Of a stretch of 64,000 bases of DNA, positions 33,649 to 41,845 are shown in pieces (within the stretch, counting starts at the first letter, position 1; each line of letters opens with the position of its first letter). The translations under genes and the position numbers were made by a program. The notes beneath the pieces are model-generated. The model made no database searches, was not told where the DNA came from, and saw nothing but the letters and a program-made list of their open reading frames with translations. Source of the DNA: WHSW01 sp033856255 (GTDB lineage: Bacteria > Actinomycetota > Thermoleophilia > Solirubrobacterales > 70-9); assembly GCA_033856255.1 (NCBI GenBank), contig JAWVFH010000048.1:1-64000 (forward strand). Reading direction: 5' to 3'.

Positions 33649-33779
33649 GAGCGGGTAAGGCTGCGGGCCGAGGGTAACCCCCCAACTCCCGGTGGCCGTC
33701 AGCGTTAACGCGACGGCGCAGCTTGAATCCCTCTCTGAGTGGTGAGTGACGGGTCCCCTGCGAGGTGGGCCCGTCACGC
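33649..33779 (+). ncRNA. Candidate SigB-dependent structured small RNA
   Basis: From the predicted start near 33649 the RNA would contain a closing stem (AAG/CTGCG at 33657-33665 with CGCAG/CTT at 33717-33724, one bulged G), a strong inner hairpin (GCCGTC-A-GCG-TTAA-CGC-GACGGC, 33695-33717) and a terminal hairpin with 11 pairs (33746-33777). Total about 130 bases, followed by a C-rich stretch. It could instead be the 5' leader of the lipoprotein gene at 33834. No known RNA family was recognised. Confidence 0.4.
33746..33777 (+). terminator. Strong hairpin, possible terminator of the small RNA
   Basis: GTGACGGGTCC (33746-33756) pairs with GGGCCCGTCAC (33767-33777), 11 pairs with one G-U, loop of 10 bases. 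It precedes a run of C rather than T, so Rho-independent termination is only likely, not certain. Confidence 0.5.
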
Positions 33780-33833
33780 TGCCCCCCGCGCCCGCCACCG
33801 TGACGGACCGCCGTCGCGGTCAGTATTGGGTGC

Positions 33834-34280
33834 ATGAGGGTCCTGATCCTGCTCTCGGCCTGCGCTCTCGTCGCCTGCGCCGGCGGCTGCGGCGAGGACG
33901 GCGCGACGACCGCGCCCGGAACCGGCGAGCTGGTCACCTACGCGCGCACCGGCGGGGTCGCGAGCATGCCGGTGAGGCTCGTGATCTCCGACGGCGGCGA
34001 GGCGACGATCGAGTTCGGCGTCGACGTCAACGCCTCCCCGATCTCGTTCGCGCTCGGAGCCCCCGAGCTCGAGTCGCTGCGGGCCGACCTCGAGGCGGCC
34101 GAGTTCGACGCGGTCGAGCAGCCGCCGGAGCCAACCATGTGCGCCGACTGCTTTGCTTACGAGATCATCTACGACGGCGACACGACCTCCTATGACGAGA
34201 CGGCCTCCGTGCCGGAGTCGGTGGGTGCCGTTGTCAGCCACCTGGACGAGATCACCGGCGCCCACGGCCCCACCCGTTGA
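33834..34280 (+). CDS. Small lipoprotein, emfourin (protealysin inhibitor)-like
   Basis: 148 residues. Short signal peptide with a lipobox CAGGC, then a globular domain: LVTYARTGGVASMPVRLVISDGGEATIEF, LESLRADLEAAEFDAV, and FAYEIIYDGDTTSYDETASVPESVGAVVSHLDEI. This strand-helix pattern is close to emfourin, a protein inhibitor of M4 metalloproteases, often encoded beside them. No M4 protease is seen here, so the role is uncertain. ATG 33834 has no strong ribosome-binding site. The next gene starts with TTGA over its stop. Confidence 0.6.
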   Translation: MRVLILLSACALVACAGGCGEDGATTAPGTGELVTYARTGGVASMPVRLVISDGGEATIEFGVDVNASPISFALGAPELESLRADLEAAEFDAVEQPPEPTMCADCFAYEIIYDGDTTSYDETASVPESVGAVVSHLDEITGAHGPTR

Positions 34281-35260
34281 GCGAGCCGCCGGCCAGCGCC
34301 TTCGTCACCGGTGGCTCCGGCTTCATCGGTGGCCGCCTGGTGCGCAGGCTCGTCGCCGAGGGCCACCGGGTCCGCGCCCTGGCGCGCTCCGAGGCCTCGG
34401 CGGCGGCTGTCGCCGAACTGGGGGCCGAGCCAGTGCGAGGCGATCTCTCCGACCGCGCCTCGATGGCCGCCGGCGCCGAAGGCTGCGAGCTGGCCTTCCA
34501 CCTGGCGGCGCACCTCGGCCAGTGGGGAACGCGGGAAGAGTTCATCGCCGGGAACGTGACCGGGACCCAGAACGCGCTGGCCGCCTGCCGCGAGGCGGGG
34601 GTCCGCCGCTTCGTCCACTGCGGCACCGAGGCGGCGCTGATCGCCGGCGAGCCGCTGGTCGAGGTCGACGAGACGACCCCTTTGCGACCGGACTCCAAGG
34701 CGCTCTATCCGGCCACGAAGGCGATGGCCGAGCAGGCCGTCCGCTCGGCCAGCGCGGACGGGTTCGATGCGCTCGTCCTGCGACCCCGCTTCGTCTGGGG
34801 CGAGGGCGACACGACGCTGCTGCCGGGGATCCTGAGCATGGTAGATGCGGGACGCTTCGCCTGGATCGGGGGCGGCAGTCAGCTCACCGACACGACCCAC
34901 GTCGACAACGTCGTCGAAGGGCTCCTGCTCGCTGCGGCCAGGGGCCGCGCCGGCGAGGCCTACTTCGTCACCGACGGCGACCGGGTGGGGTTCAGGGAGT
35001 TCGTCTCCACCCTGATCGAGACGCAGGGCGTTGAGCCCCCGACCCGATCGGTTCCGAGCGCAGTCGCGGGGCCGATGGCGGCGGCGTCGGAGACGGTCTG
35101 GCGCCTGCTGCGCCTTGGCGGCGAGCCACCGCTGACCCGGTTCGCGTTCTGGATCTCCTCCCAGGAGTGCACGATCGACATCTCCAAGGCGCGTTCGGAG
35201 CTCGGCTACGAACCGGTGACCAGTCGCGAGGCCGGGCTCGCGGCACTGCGCGCCAACTGA
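34277..35260 (+). CDS. NAD-dependent epimerase / 3-beta-hydroxysteroid dehydrogenase-like extended SDR
   Basis: 327 residues. FVTGGSGFIGGRLVRRL, FHLAAHLGQWG, FVHCGTEAALI, YPATKAMAEQAV (catalytic YxxxK) and LRPRFVWGEGDTTLL. A hydrophobic C-terminal region follows. The family includes 3-beta-hydroxysteroid dehydrogenases and sugar epimerases; substrate is not decided. TTG 34277 overlaps the lipoprotein stop (TTGA). Its stop codon abuts the palindromic repeat at 35260-35276. Confidence 0.85.
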   Translation: MSEPPASAFVTGGSGFIGGRLVRRLVAEGHRVRALARSEASAAAVAELGAEPVRGDLSDRASMAAGAEGCELAFHLAAHLGQWGTREEFIAGNVTGTQNALAACREAGVRRFVHCGTEAALIAGEPLVEVDETTPLRPDSKALYPATKAMAEQAVRSASADGFDALVLRPRFVWGEGDTTLLPGILSMVDAGRFAWIGGGSQLTDTTHVDNVVEGLLLAAARGRAGEAYFVTDGDRVGFREFVSTLIETQGVEPPTRSVPSAVAGPMAAASETVWRLLRLGGEPPLTRFAFWISSQECTIDISKARSELGYEPVTSREAGLAALRAN

Positions 35261-35276
35261 GGGGGTCAGACCCCCT
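35260..35276. repeat. Palindromic repeat element, copy 1 (intergenic)
   Basis: AGGGGGTC-A-GACCCCCT, an 8-bp perfect inverted repeat, followed by TTTA. The same core occurs at 51433-51449. It lies exactly between the two stop codons of convergent genes and may serve as their terminator. It is likely a member of a dispersed REP-like family. Confidence 0.75.
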
Positions 35277-36023
35277 TTAGGAACGCCGCGCGCGCTCGAG
35301 CTCGGCGGTCAGAAGCTTCGCGTGCAGGGCCCCGATCAGGGCCGGGAAGGGCGACGCGCCGCCCTCGACGATGTCCTCGGCGCGCTCGGGTCCGAGCGCC
35401 GAGAAGCGCTCGATCAGGAGGCCGAGCTCGTCGTCGATCACCGGCTCGAGCCCCTTCATCAGCCGGGCGACGTCGCGGGCGCCGAAGCCGGTGGTCTCGT
35501 TCCAGCCCGCGGCGCGGAACTTGGCGACGGCCTCGACGATCCGCACGTCGGTCTGCGAGTAGCCGTCGTCGTTCGGGCTCAGGACGCCGACCTCGGTCAG
35601 CCGTCGCAGCGCGCGCTCCGGAATCTCGAACCGGCGCAGGATCTCCTCCTCGGAGGTCCGCTCGGCCTCCGGCCCGAGCGCGCGCGCGACCAGCGCGTCG
35701 CCGCTGTGGGCCAGGTCGCGCAGGCGCTCGAGGTCGCCGTTGGCGGAGTCGAGTAGCTCGCGGATCACCTTCAGAGGCATGAACCTCTGCTCCTGAAGCT
35801 GCTTGATCAGCCGGATCCGCTCGACGAACTCCGGCGGGTAGTAGGCCATGTTGCGCGAGGTCTTCACCCCCTCCGGCAGCAACCCCTCGCGCAGGTAATG
35901 GCGCACGGTGGCCACCGGCACGTCGGACCGGTCCGCGAGCTCGGAGATCCGAATCAACAACGTTCCGCCCACCTCCTCGGCTTCGCCTCCGGGGGTGGCC
36001 GGGTCAGCCGCAGGACGGCTCAT
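35277..36023 (-). CDS. MerR-family transcriptional regulator
   Basis: 248 residues. Winged helix with RISELADRSDVPVATVRHYLREGLLPEGVKTSRNMAYYPPEFVERIRLIKQLQEQRFMPL, then a coiled-coil dimerisation helix and a 130-residue C-terminal domain with a second helix-turn-helix-like segment (RFEIPERALRRLTEVGVLSPND). No metal-binding Cys pair, so it is not a metal sensor. As last gene of a catabolic operon (ATGA overlap with the CoA-transferase gene) it probably regulates that operon, as LiuR does for leucine catabolism in other bacteria. Confidence 0.88.
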   Translation of the reverse strand: MSRPAADPATPGGEAEEVGGTLLIRISELADRSDVPVATVRHYLREGLLPEGVKTSRNMAYYPPEFVERIRLIKQLQEQRFMPLKVIRELLDSANGDLERLRDLAHSGDALVARALGPEAERTSEEEILRRFEIPERALRRLTEVGVLSPNDDGYSQTDVRIVEAVAKFRAAGWNETTGFGARDVARLMKGLEPVIDDELGLLIERFSALGPERAEDIVEGGASPFPALIGALHAKLLTAELERARRS

Positions 36024-37258
36024 CCCATGAACCTCGTCTCGGCCGGCTGCTCGGATGGCCCCGCGATCGCTCCCGAGGCGAGCAGCTCGGCGATCTCGTC
36101 GGCGGAGAAGCCGGCGTCCCGCAGGACCTCCTCGGTGTGCTCGCCGAACGCCGGGGCGGGGGCGTGCACGGACCCGGGGGTGCGCGAGAGCTTCACCGGC
36201 ACGCCGAGCTGGCGCACCGGGCCGATCGCCGGCTGCTCCCACTCGACGACCATCTCCCGCTCCCGGACGAGCTCGGAGTCGAGCGCCTCGGCGACGTCGA
36301 GGACGGGCTCGATCATCGCGTCGTGTGAGTCGTTGAACGCCTCCCATTCGGCGCGGGTCCTGGAGCGGAAGATCTCGGCGACCTCCGCCCACGCCTCCGA
36401 TCCGTTGAGCTCGAACTGCTTCGCGACCAGGTCCTCGCGGCCCACCCCCGCGCAGAAGCGAGCCCAGAACTGCGGCTCGAGGGCGCCCATCGTGATGTAG
36501 CCGTCGGCGGCCTCGTAGGGCAGGTAGCAGACGAACCGCCCGGTGAGCTGGCCGTCGCCGCGGCCCGGCAACTCGCCGTCGCAGAGGTAGGCGCCGGCGA
36601 CCATCGCCAGCCAGGCGAGCGCCCCGTCGGCCATGGATACGTCGACCAGCTGGCCCTCGCCTGAGCGCCGCGCCTCGTGCAGCGCGGCCATGATCCCGAA
36701 GGCGCCCATCAGGGCGCCGCCACCGAGGTCGGCGATCTGCCCCGCCGACTGGATCGGGCGCCGGTCCGGCTCCCCGGTCAGGCCGAGCAGCCCGATCAGG
36801 CCGAGGTAGTTCATGTCGTGGCCGGCGCGCTGCACGTTCGGCCCGGTCTGCCCGTAGCCGGTGATCGCGCAGTAGACCAGCGCCGGGTTCTCCTCGCGCA
36901 TCCGCTCGTAGCCGACCCCGAGCCGCTCGAGGACGCCGGGGCGGAACCCCTCGAGCACGATGTCGAAATCGCGAACCAGGCGCAGGAGCGCGTCGCGACC
37001 GCCCTCGGACTTGAGGTCGAGGCGGATCGAGCGCTTGTTGCGGTTCAGGGACAGATAGAGAGCCGACCGCGTGCCGAGCGCCTGCTGCGAGTCCTCCCCG
37101 TAGTAGGGGGGCGCCCAGCGGATGTAGTCGCCCATTCCGGTGTCCTCGACCTTGACGACGTCGGCGCCGAAGTCGGCCAGCAGCTGCGAGCAGAAGCCGC
37201 CCGGCAGCAGCCGGGTGAGGTCGAGGACGCGGACGTCGCTAAGCGGCAGTTCGCTCAC
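36020..37258 (-). CDS. CaiB/BaiF family III CoA-transferase (alpha-methylacyl-CoA racemase-like)
   Basis: 412 residues. LDLTRLLPGGFCSQLLADFGADVVKVED start, NRNKRSIRLDLKSEGGR, GFRPGVLERLGVGYE, catalytic Asp in AGHDMNYLGLIGLLG near residue 150, and ADLGGGALMGAFGIMAALHEARRSGEGQLVDVSMADG. This pattern is typical of 2-methylacyl-CoA racemase and formyl/carnitine CoA-transferases. GTG 37258 overlaps the BKACE gene by 20 bases. In the operon it could activate or epimerise a branched acyl-CoA. Confidence 0.88.
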   Translation of the reverse strand: MSELPLSDVRVLDLTRLLPGGFCSQLLADFGADVVKVEDTGMGDYIRWAPPYYGEDSQQALGTRSALYLSLNRNKRSIRLDLKSEGGRDALLRLVRDFDIVLEGFRPGVLERLGVGYERMREENPALVYCAITGYGQTGPNVQRAGHDMNYLGLIGLLGLTGEPDRRPIQSAGQIADLGGGALMGAFGIMAALHEARRSGEGQLVDVSMADGALAWLAMVAGAYLCDGELPGRGDGQLTGRFVCYLPYEAADGYITMGALEPQFWARFCAGVGREDLVAKQFELNGSEAWAEVAEIFRSRTRAEWEAFNDSHDAMIEPVLDVAEALDSELVREREMVVEWEQPAIGPVRQLGVPVKLSRTPGSVHAPAPAFGEHTEEVLRDAGFSADEIAELLASGAIAGPSEQPAETRFMG

Positions 37259-38132
37259 GCCTGGGCACTCCCAGCATCTGGCGCGCTTCCTCCACCGTCG
37301 CCGCGCGGCGGCCGATGTCCTCGGCCATCTGCCGCGCCTTGCCGATCAGGTCGCCGTTCGAGCGCGCCATCTCGCCGCTGGGCAGGTAGAGGTTGTCCTC
37401 GAGCCCGGCGCGGACGTTGCCGCCCAGGTCAAGCGAGGCGGCGAGCAGCTTCCACTGATCGCGCGAGACGCCGATCACCTGCCAGTTGTTGGGGCCCTCG
37501 GGACCGCCGGGAATCTGGTCGGACATGAAGGTCACGTTGCGGGGCGTCGGCCGGATCCCGCCGGTCACTCCCATCACCAGCGAGATCTGAAGCGGCGTCG
37601 TCAGCAGGCCCATGTCGAGGAGCGGGTCGAGGTTGGCGACGTGGCCGGCGTCGAAGCACTCGTGCTCGGGCTGGATCCCGAGCTCGTTCATCACCGTGAT
37701 GAACTCGATGATCGTGTCGAAGGAGTTCTCGAACACGGCCTTGAAGACGAAGTCCTTGCGCCGCTTCGAGTACTTGGCGTAGTTCATCGAGCTCATGTTG
37801 AGCGCCGCGACGTCTGGCTTCAGCTCGCGCAGGTAGGCGAGCCGCTTCTCGATCGGCACCCCGATCGCCCCGGTCGAGTAGTTGACGATCACGTCGTCCA
37901 CCTCGGCCAGGATCGCCTCGGTGATCGCGCGGAAGTCCTCGATCTCGTAGCTGGGGACGCCATCGGGCGTGCGGGCGTGGATGTGGATCTGCGAGGCGCC
38001 CTCGTCGACCGCGCGCCGGGCCTCGGCCGCGTACTCCTCGGGCGTGTAGGGGATCGCCGGGCACTGGTCGCGGTTCGCGATCGCGCCCGAGATCGAGCAG
38101 CTGATGATCACGGGTTGATCAAAGGTGCTCAT
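37239..38132 (-). CDS. Beta-keto acid cleavage enzyme (BKACE, DUF849)
   Basis: 297 residues, the family's usual length, a TIM barrel with the Zn ligands His50 and His52 in IHIHARTP and the conserved R-x-G-x-EDN loop (NVRAGLEDNLYL). BKACE enzymes condense a beta-keto acid with acetyl-CoA to give acetoacetate and a new CoA-ester; the best known member is 3-keto-5-aminohexanoate cleavage enzyme. Substrate specificity residues cannot be judged. ATG 38132 overlaps the stop of the carboxyltransferase (ATGA). Confidence 0.9.
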   Translation of the reverse strand: MSTFDQPVIISCSISGAIANRDQCPAIPYTPEEYAAEARRAVDEGASQIHIHARTPDGVPSYEIEDFRAITEAILAEVDDVIVNYSTGAIGVPIEKRLAYLRELKPDVAALNMSSMNYAKYSKRRKDFVFKAVFENSFDTIIEFITVMNELGIQPEHECFDAGHVANLDPLLDMGLLTTPLQISLVMGVTGGIRPTPRNVTFMSDQIPGGPEGPNNWQVIGVSRDQWKLLAASLDLGGNVRAGLEDNLYLPSGEMARSNGDLIGKARQMAEDIGRRAATVEEARQMLGVPRRERTAA

Positions 38133-39781
38133 ACCGGCATCACCCCGTGCTTCTTCCAGGGCCGCTCGATCCGCTTGTCCTTCGACATCTTCAGGGCCGC
38201 GATCACCCGCGGCCGCGTCTCGCGCGGGTCGATCACGTCGTCGATCAGCCCGTTGTGGGCGGCGATGTAGACGTCGATCTGCTCGCGGACGGCGTTCAGC
38301 ATCGCCTCCTTGGTCGCCTCCGGATCATCGGAGGCCTCAATCGCCGAGCGGCCGATGATGTTGACCGCGCCCTCGGCGCCCATCACCGAGATCTCGGCGC
38401 TCGGCCAGGCGTAGATCTGGTCGGGCTCGTAGGCCTTGCCGTTCATCACGTAGTAGCCGGCGCCGTAGGCCTTGCGAATCACGACGGTGACCTTCGGCAC
38501 GGTCGCCCGCGAGATCGCGTACAGCATCTTCGCCCCGTGGCGGATGATCCCGGCGTGCTCGACCTTCGAGCCGACCATGAACCCGGGCACGTCCTGGAGG
38601 AAGACGAGGGGGATGCTGAAGGCGTCGCAGAGGTTGACGAACCGCGCCGCCTTGTCGGCCGAGTCGTTTTCGAGGATGCCGCCGAGCTGCTTCGGCTGGT
38701 TGGCGACGATCCCGACCGGCATGCCGCCGAAGCGCGCCAGGCAGGTGATGATCGTCTTCGCGAACCGGGGCTTGATGTCGAAGTACTCGCCGTCGTCGAC
38801 TATCTCGGCGATCACCTCGTACATGTCGTAGGGGTGGCGGTTCGACTCGGGGACGATGTCGAGGAGCTTCTCCGACATGCGGTCGGCGGGATCCGAGGTC
38901 TCGCGGACCGGTGGCTTCTCCTCGCAATTGGACGGGAAGAAGGAGAGGTAGGTCTTGATCGCCTCGATGCACTCGGCGTCGTCCTTGCACTCGAGATCGC
39001 CGACGCCTGACTTGCGGCAGTGGACCTTCGCCCCTCCGAGGTCCTCCATCGAGATCTCCTCGCCGGTGACCGCCTTGGTCAGGTGCGGGCCGGCGAGCGC
39101 CATCGCGCCCTGGCCGACGACCATCGGCACGAAGTCGGACAGTCCCGGGATGTAGGCGGTTCCCGCAGCGCAGGGACCGAGCATCCCGGCGACCAGCGGC
39201 ACGACCCCCGACATCACCACCTCCTCGCGGAAGAGGTGTCCCGAGCCGGCGAACATGGACCCGGCCGCCTCCTGGATCCGCGCCCCGGCCGAGTCGAGCA
39301 GCCAGATCAGCGGCATCCGCTTCTGCAGCGCCAGCTCGCGCAGGCGTGCCATCTTGATCTCGCCGGTCATCCCCATCGAGCCGGCCATCACCGTGAAGTC
39401 GTAGGCGGCGATCGCGACGGTGCGGCCGTCGACGTCGCCCCAGCCGGTGATCACCCCGTCGGCCGGCGCCTCCTTACCGTCCATCGCGCGCTGCGCGAAG
39501 TGCGGGCCCGCGTGGATGCCCATCTCGACGAACGTGCCCGGGTCGACGAGCAGGTCGATCCGCTCGCGCGCGGTCAGCTTGCCGGCGGCGTGCTGCTTGG
39601 CGATCTTCTCCTCGCCGCCGCCGAGCTTCGCCTTCTCTCGCCGCGCGTGCAGGTCGTCGGTGAGCGCCTTCAGCTTGCCGCCCTCGGCGGGCGGCGCCTC
39701 CGGCGCCTCGGCCTCGTGATCCTCAGCTGACCCGGCCGCCCCCGGAGGCGTAGCCGAGGAGGCGGGCGGAACGTCATTCAT
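38129..39781 (-). CDS. Acyl-CoA carboxylase, carboxyltransferase (beta) subunit
   Basis: 550 residues, two crotonase-like halves. ARERIDLLVDPGTFVEMG, WLLDSAGARIQEAAGSMFAG, GAKVHCRKSGVGDL, then the second half with ITCLARFGGMPVGIVANQP, LVFLQDVPGFMVG and RKAYGAGYYVMNG. Similar to propionyl-, 3-methylcrotonyl- and geranyl-CoA carboxylase beta chains; the acceptor cannot be read. No biotin carboxylase (alpha) gene is in the operon. A 35-residue Ala/Glu-rich N-terminal extension precedes the domain; ATG 39781 overlaps the hydratase stop (ATGA). Confidence 0.9.
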   Translation of the reverse strand: MNDVPPASSATPPGAAGSAEDHEAEAPEAPPAEGGKLKALTDDLHARREKAKLGGGEEKIAKQHAAGKLTARERIDLLVDPGTFVEMGIHAGPHFAQRAMDGKEAPADGVITGWGDVDGRTVAIAAYDFTVMAGSMGMTGEIKMARLRELALQKRMPLIWLLDSAGARIQEAAGSMFAGSGHLFREEVVMSGVVPLVAGMLGPCAAGTAYIPGLSDFVPMVVGQGAMALAGPHLTKAVTGEEISMEDLGGAKVHCRKSGVGDLECKDDAECIEAIKTYLSFFPSNCEEKPPVRETSDPADRMSEKLLDIVPESNRHPYDMYEVIAEIVDDGEYFDIKPRFAKTIITCLARFGGMPVGIVANQPKQLGGILENDSADKAARFVNLCDAFSIPLVFLQDVPGFMVGSKVEHAGIIRHGAKMLYAISRATVPKVTVVIRKAYGAGYYVMNGKAYEPDQIYAWPSAEISVMGAEGAVNIIGRSAIEASDDPEATKEAMLNAVREQIDVYIAAHNGLIDDVIDPRETRPRVIAALKMSKDKRIERPWKKHGVMPV

Positions 39782-40563
39782 TTGTTCTTCCACTCGGGTT
39801 CGCGCTTCTCGAAGAACGCGGTCACGCCCTCGACCGCGTCCTCGGTCGAGAGCTCGATCGTCAGCTGCGAGCGCAGATAGTCGAGCGCGTCCATCAGCGG
39901 CATGTCGAGCTGCCGCCACATCGCGTCCTTGCCCAGGCGCATGATCAGCGGCGACTTCGAGGCCAGCTTCTGCGCCCACTCGGCGACCGCGGCGTCGAAC
40001 TCCTCGGCCGGGACGACCTTGTTGACGATCCCGGCTTCGCGGGCCTCCTCGGCGGTCAGTCGCTCGCCCAGCAGCAGCATCTCGGTCGTCTTCTTCCGCG
40101 GGACGTTGCGGTAGATCAAGGCCATGATCATGAACGGGAACAGGCCGACGTTGATCTCGGGGGTGCCGAAGCCGGCCGTGTCCCTGGCGATGATCAGGTC
40201 GCAGGCGAGCGCGATGCCGAGCGCGCCGGCGAGCACGTGGCCGTTGGCCGCCAGGATCGAGGGCTTGCCGAGCTCGCCGAGCTCCTTGAAGACGCCGGGG
40301 AAGGTGGCGGTGCCGAGGTACTTGTGCGCGGTCGGCGCGTCAGCCGCGAAGCCGCCGAGGTTGGCGCCGGAGGAGAAGACCTTCTCGTGCGAGGACGTGA
40401 GCACGACCACGTGGACCTCGTCGTCTGCCTTGGCCGCCCGCAGCGCCTCGAGCAGCTCGACCAGCAGCTGCTCGGAGAGCGAGTTCCTGGTCTCCGGATC
40501 GTCGAGGGTGATCGTCGCGACGTGCTCGGCGACCTCGTAGCGGATCTTCTCGAACGCGGCCAA
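39778..40563 (-). CDS. Enoyl-CoA hydratase/isomerase
   Basis: 261 residues of the crotonase fold. VVLTSSHEKVFSSGANLGGF oxyanion loop, LGELGKPSILAANGHVLAGALGIALACDLIIA with the AG-Hx-LAGG type second hole, and AREAGIVNKVVPAEEF. The usual glutamate pair of hydratases is only partly conserved, so it may be a hydratase or lyase. TTG 40563 directly follows a palindrome and a minus-strand promoter (TCGACA-N18-TAATAC), so the message is probably leaderless. First gene of the operon. Confidence 0.85.
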   Translation of the reverse strand: MAAFEKIRYEVAEHVATITLDDPETRNSLSEQLLVELLEALRAAKADDEVHVVVLTSSHEKVFSSGANLGGFAADAPTAHKYLGTATFPGVFKELGELGKPSILAANGHVLAGALGIALACDLIIARDTAGFGTPEINVGLFPFMIMALIYRNVPRKKTTEMLLLGERLTAEEAREAGIVNKVVPAEEFDAAVAEWAQKLASKSPLIMRLGKDAMWRQLDMPLMDALDYLRSQLTIELSTEDAVEGVTAFFEKREPEWKNK

Positions 40564-40602
40564 GAGTAGGAAGTATTACTCTCCGCTGACTACTTTTGTC
40601 GA
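40563..40602 (-). promoter_or_regulatory. Divergent promoter/operator of the catabolic operon
   Basis: On the minus strand TCGACA (40602-40597) and TAATAC (40578-40573) are 18 bases apart, placing transcription at the TTG start of the hydratase. The inverted repeat AGAGTA-N8-TACTCT (40563-40582) covers the -10 box and start codon, a possible regulator site. The divergent acyl-CoA dehydrogenase gene begins at 40622. Confidence 0.5.
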
Positions 40603-40621
40603 GCGACCCGAGGAGCCGACC

Positions 40622-41830
40622 GTGGCCACAGCGACCGCCAGCGTGATCAAGCCCGAGCACGAGGGGACGCGCAAGCACTTCCTGTTCAGCGACGAGCATC
40701 TCGACCTGCGCGAGTCGATGAGCGCCTGGGTGAAGAAGGAGCTGTACCCCCATCGCAACGAGTGGGAGGACACCTACTGGCCGAGCGAGGTCATGGCCCG
40801 CGCCGGCGAGCTCGGCTACCTCGGCCTCTGCTTCCCCGAGGAGTACGGCGGGCAGGGCGGCGACTACTTCTACTCGCTCGTGCGCGCCGAGTGCATGAGC
40901 TACTCGGGCTCCGGCGGCACCAACATGGGCTTCGCCGTCCAGACCGACATGGTCCTCCCCCCCGTGCACCTGCTCGGCACCGAGGAGCAAAAGCAGCGGT
41001 ACCTCGTTCCCGGGATCAAGGGCGAGAAGATCGGCAGCCTCGGGATCACCGAGCCCGGCGCCGGCTCCGACGTCGCCGGGATCCGCACGACGGCGATCCG
41101 CGACGGCGACGAGTACGTGATCAACGGCGCCAAGACCTTCATCACCAACGCGCCGAGGGCCGACTTCTGCGTACTGGTGACGAAGACAGATCCCGACAAG
41201 CGCCACGACGGGATCACCCTCTTCCTCGTCGACCTGCGCGACGACGAGGGCAACCTCGTCGAGGGCTTCACGGTCTCGCGCGAGCTCGAGAAGATGGGGA
41301 TGCACGCCTCCGACACGGGCGAGCTCGCCTTCGAGGACATGCGCGTCCCGGCCGACGCCGTCCTCGGCGAGATCGGCAAGGGCTTCTACCACATCAGCTG
41401 GGAGCTCCAGGGCGAGCGGCTGGTCGCCGCCGCGGGTTGCTACTCGGCCTGCGAGCGGATGTTCGAGAAGACGCTCGCCTACGCCAAGGAGCGCGAGGCG
41501 TTCGGACGCTCGATCGGCAAGTTCCAGGTGATCCGCCACAAATTCGCCGACATGGCGACGAAGATCGAAGCGGCGAAGCAGATGGTCCACGCGACCGCCT
41601 GGCGGTTCGCCAACGGCGAGTACCCGGTCCGCGAGATCACGATGGCGAAGCTGTTCGCCACCCGCGTCTGCCACGAGGTCGCCGACGAGTGCGTGCAGAT
41701 CCACGGCGGCTACGGCTACATGAAGGAGTACGAGATCGAGCGCGCCTACCGCGACCAGCGCCTGAACCGGATCGGCGCCGGCACCGACGAGATCATGCTC
41801 GACGTCATCGGCCGCAGTTACGGCCTGTAA
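40622..41830 (+). CDS. Acyl-CoA dehydrogenase (LCAD/isovaleryl-CoA dehydrogenase-like)
   Basis: 402 residues with the three ACAD domains. FAD loops LGITEPGAGSDVAGIRT and FITNAPRADFCV; the C-terminal four-helix bundle carries QIHGGYGYMKEY. The Glu of the short-chain YEGT motif is missing (RIGAGTDEIM), but a Glu in ELQGERLVAA occupies the place used by LCAD and isovaleryl-CoA dehydrogenase. GTG 40622 has a site CGAGGAG seven bases away. Divergent from the operon and likely under the same regulator; it would supply the enoyl-CoA for the carboxylase and hydratase. Confidence 0.9.
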   Translation: MATATASVIKPEHEGTRKHFLFSDEHLDLRESMSAWVKKELYPHRNEWEDTYWPSEVMARAGELGYLGLCFPEEYGGQGGDYFYSLVRAECMSYSGSGGTNMGFAVQTDMVLPPVHLLGTEEQKQRYLVPGIKGEKIGSLGITEPGAGSDVAGIRTTAIRDGDEYVINGAKTFITNAPRADFCVLVTKTDPDKRHDGITLFLVDLRDDEGNLVEGFTVSRELEKMGMHASDTGELAFEDMRVPADAVLGEIGKGFYHISWELQGERLVAAAGCYSACERMFEKTLAYAKEREAFGRSIGKFQVIRHKFADMATKIEAAKQMVHATAWRFANGEYPVREITMAKLFATRVCHEVADECVQIHGGYGYMKEYEIERAYRDQRLNRIGAGTDEIMLDVIGRSYGL

Positions 41831-41845
41831 CGAACGAGGTTTTCC

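Larger units (their letters stand above)
33439..33833. other. 395-bp region without a protein-coding gene
   Basis: This is the longest non-coding stretch in the window. Open frames inside it lack codon bias and good starts. Bases 33439-33600 hold the sigma-gene leader and a run of short palindromes with no clear feature; the right half holds a SigB-type promoter, three strong hairpins and a probable small RNA, listed separately. Confidence 0.7.

Noticed and set aside
33439..33833. Known riboswitch classes (c-di-AMP, c-di-GMP, TPP, cobalamin)
   Set aside because: I compared their conserved cores by eye on both strands and found none; only a SigB-type promoter and hairpins are supported.
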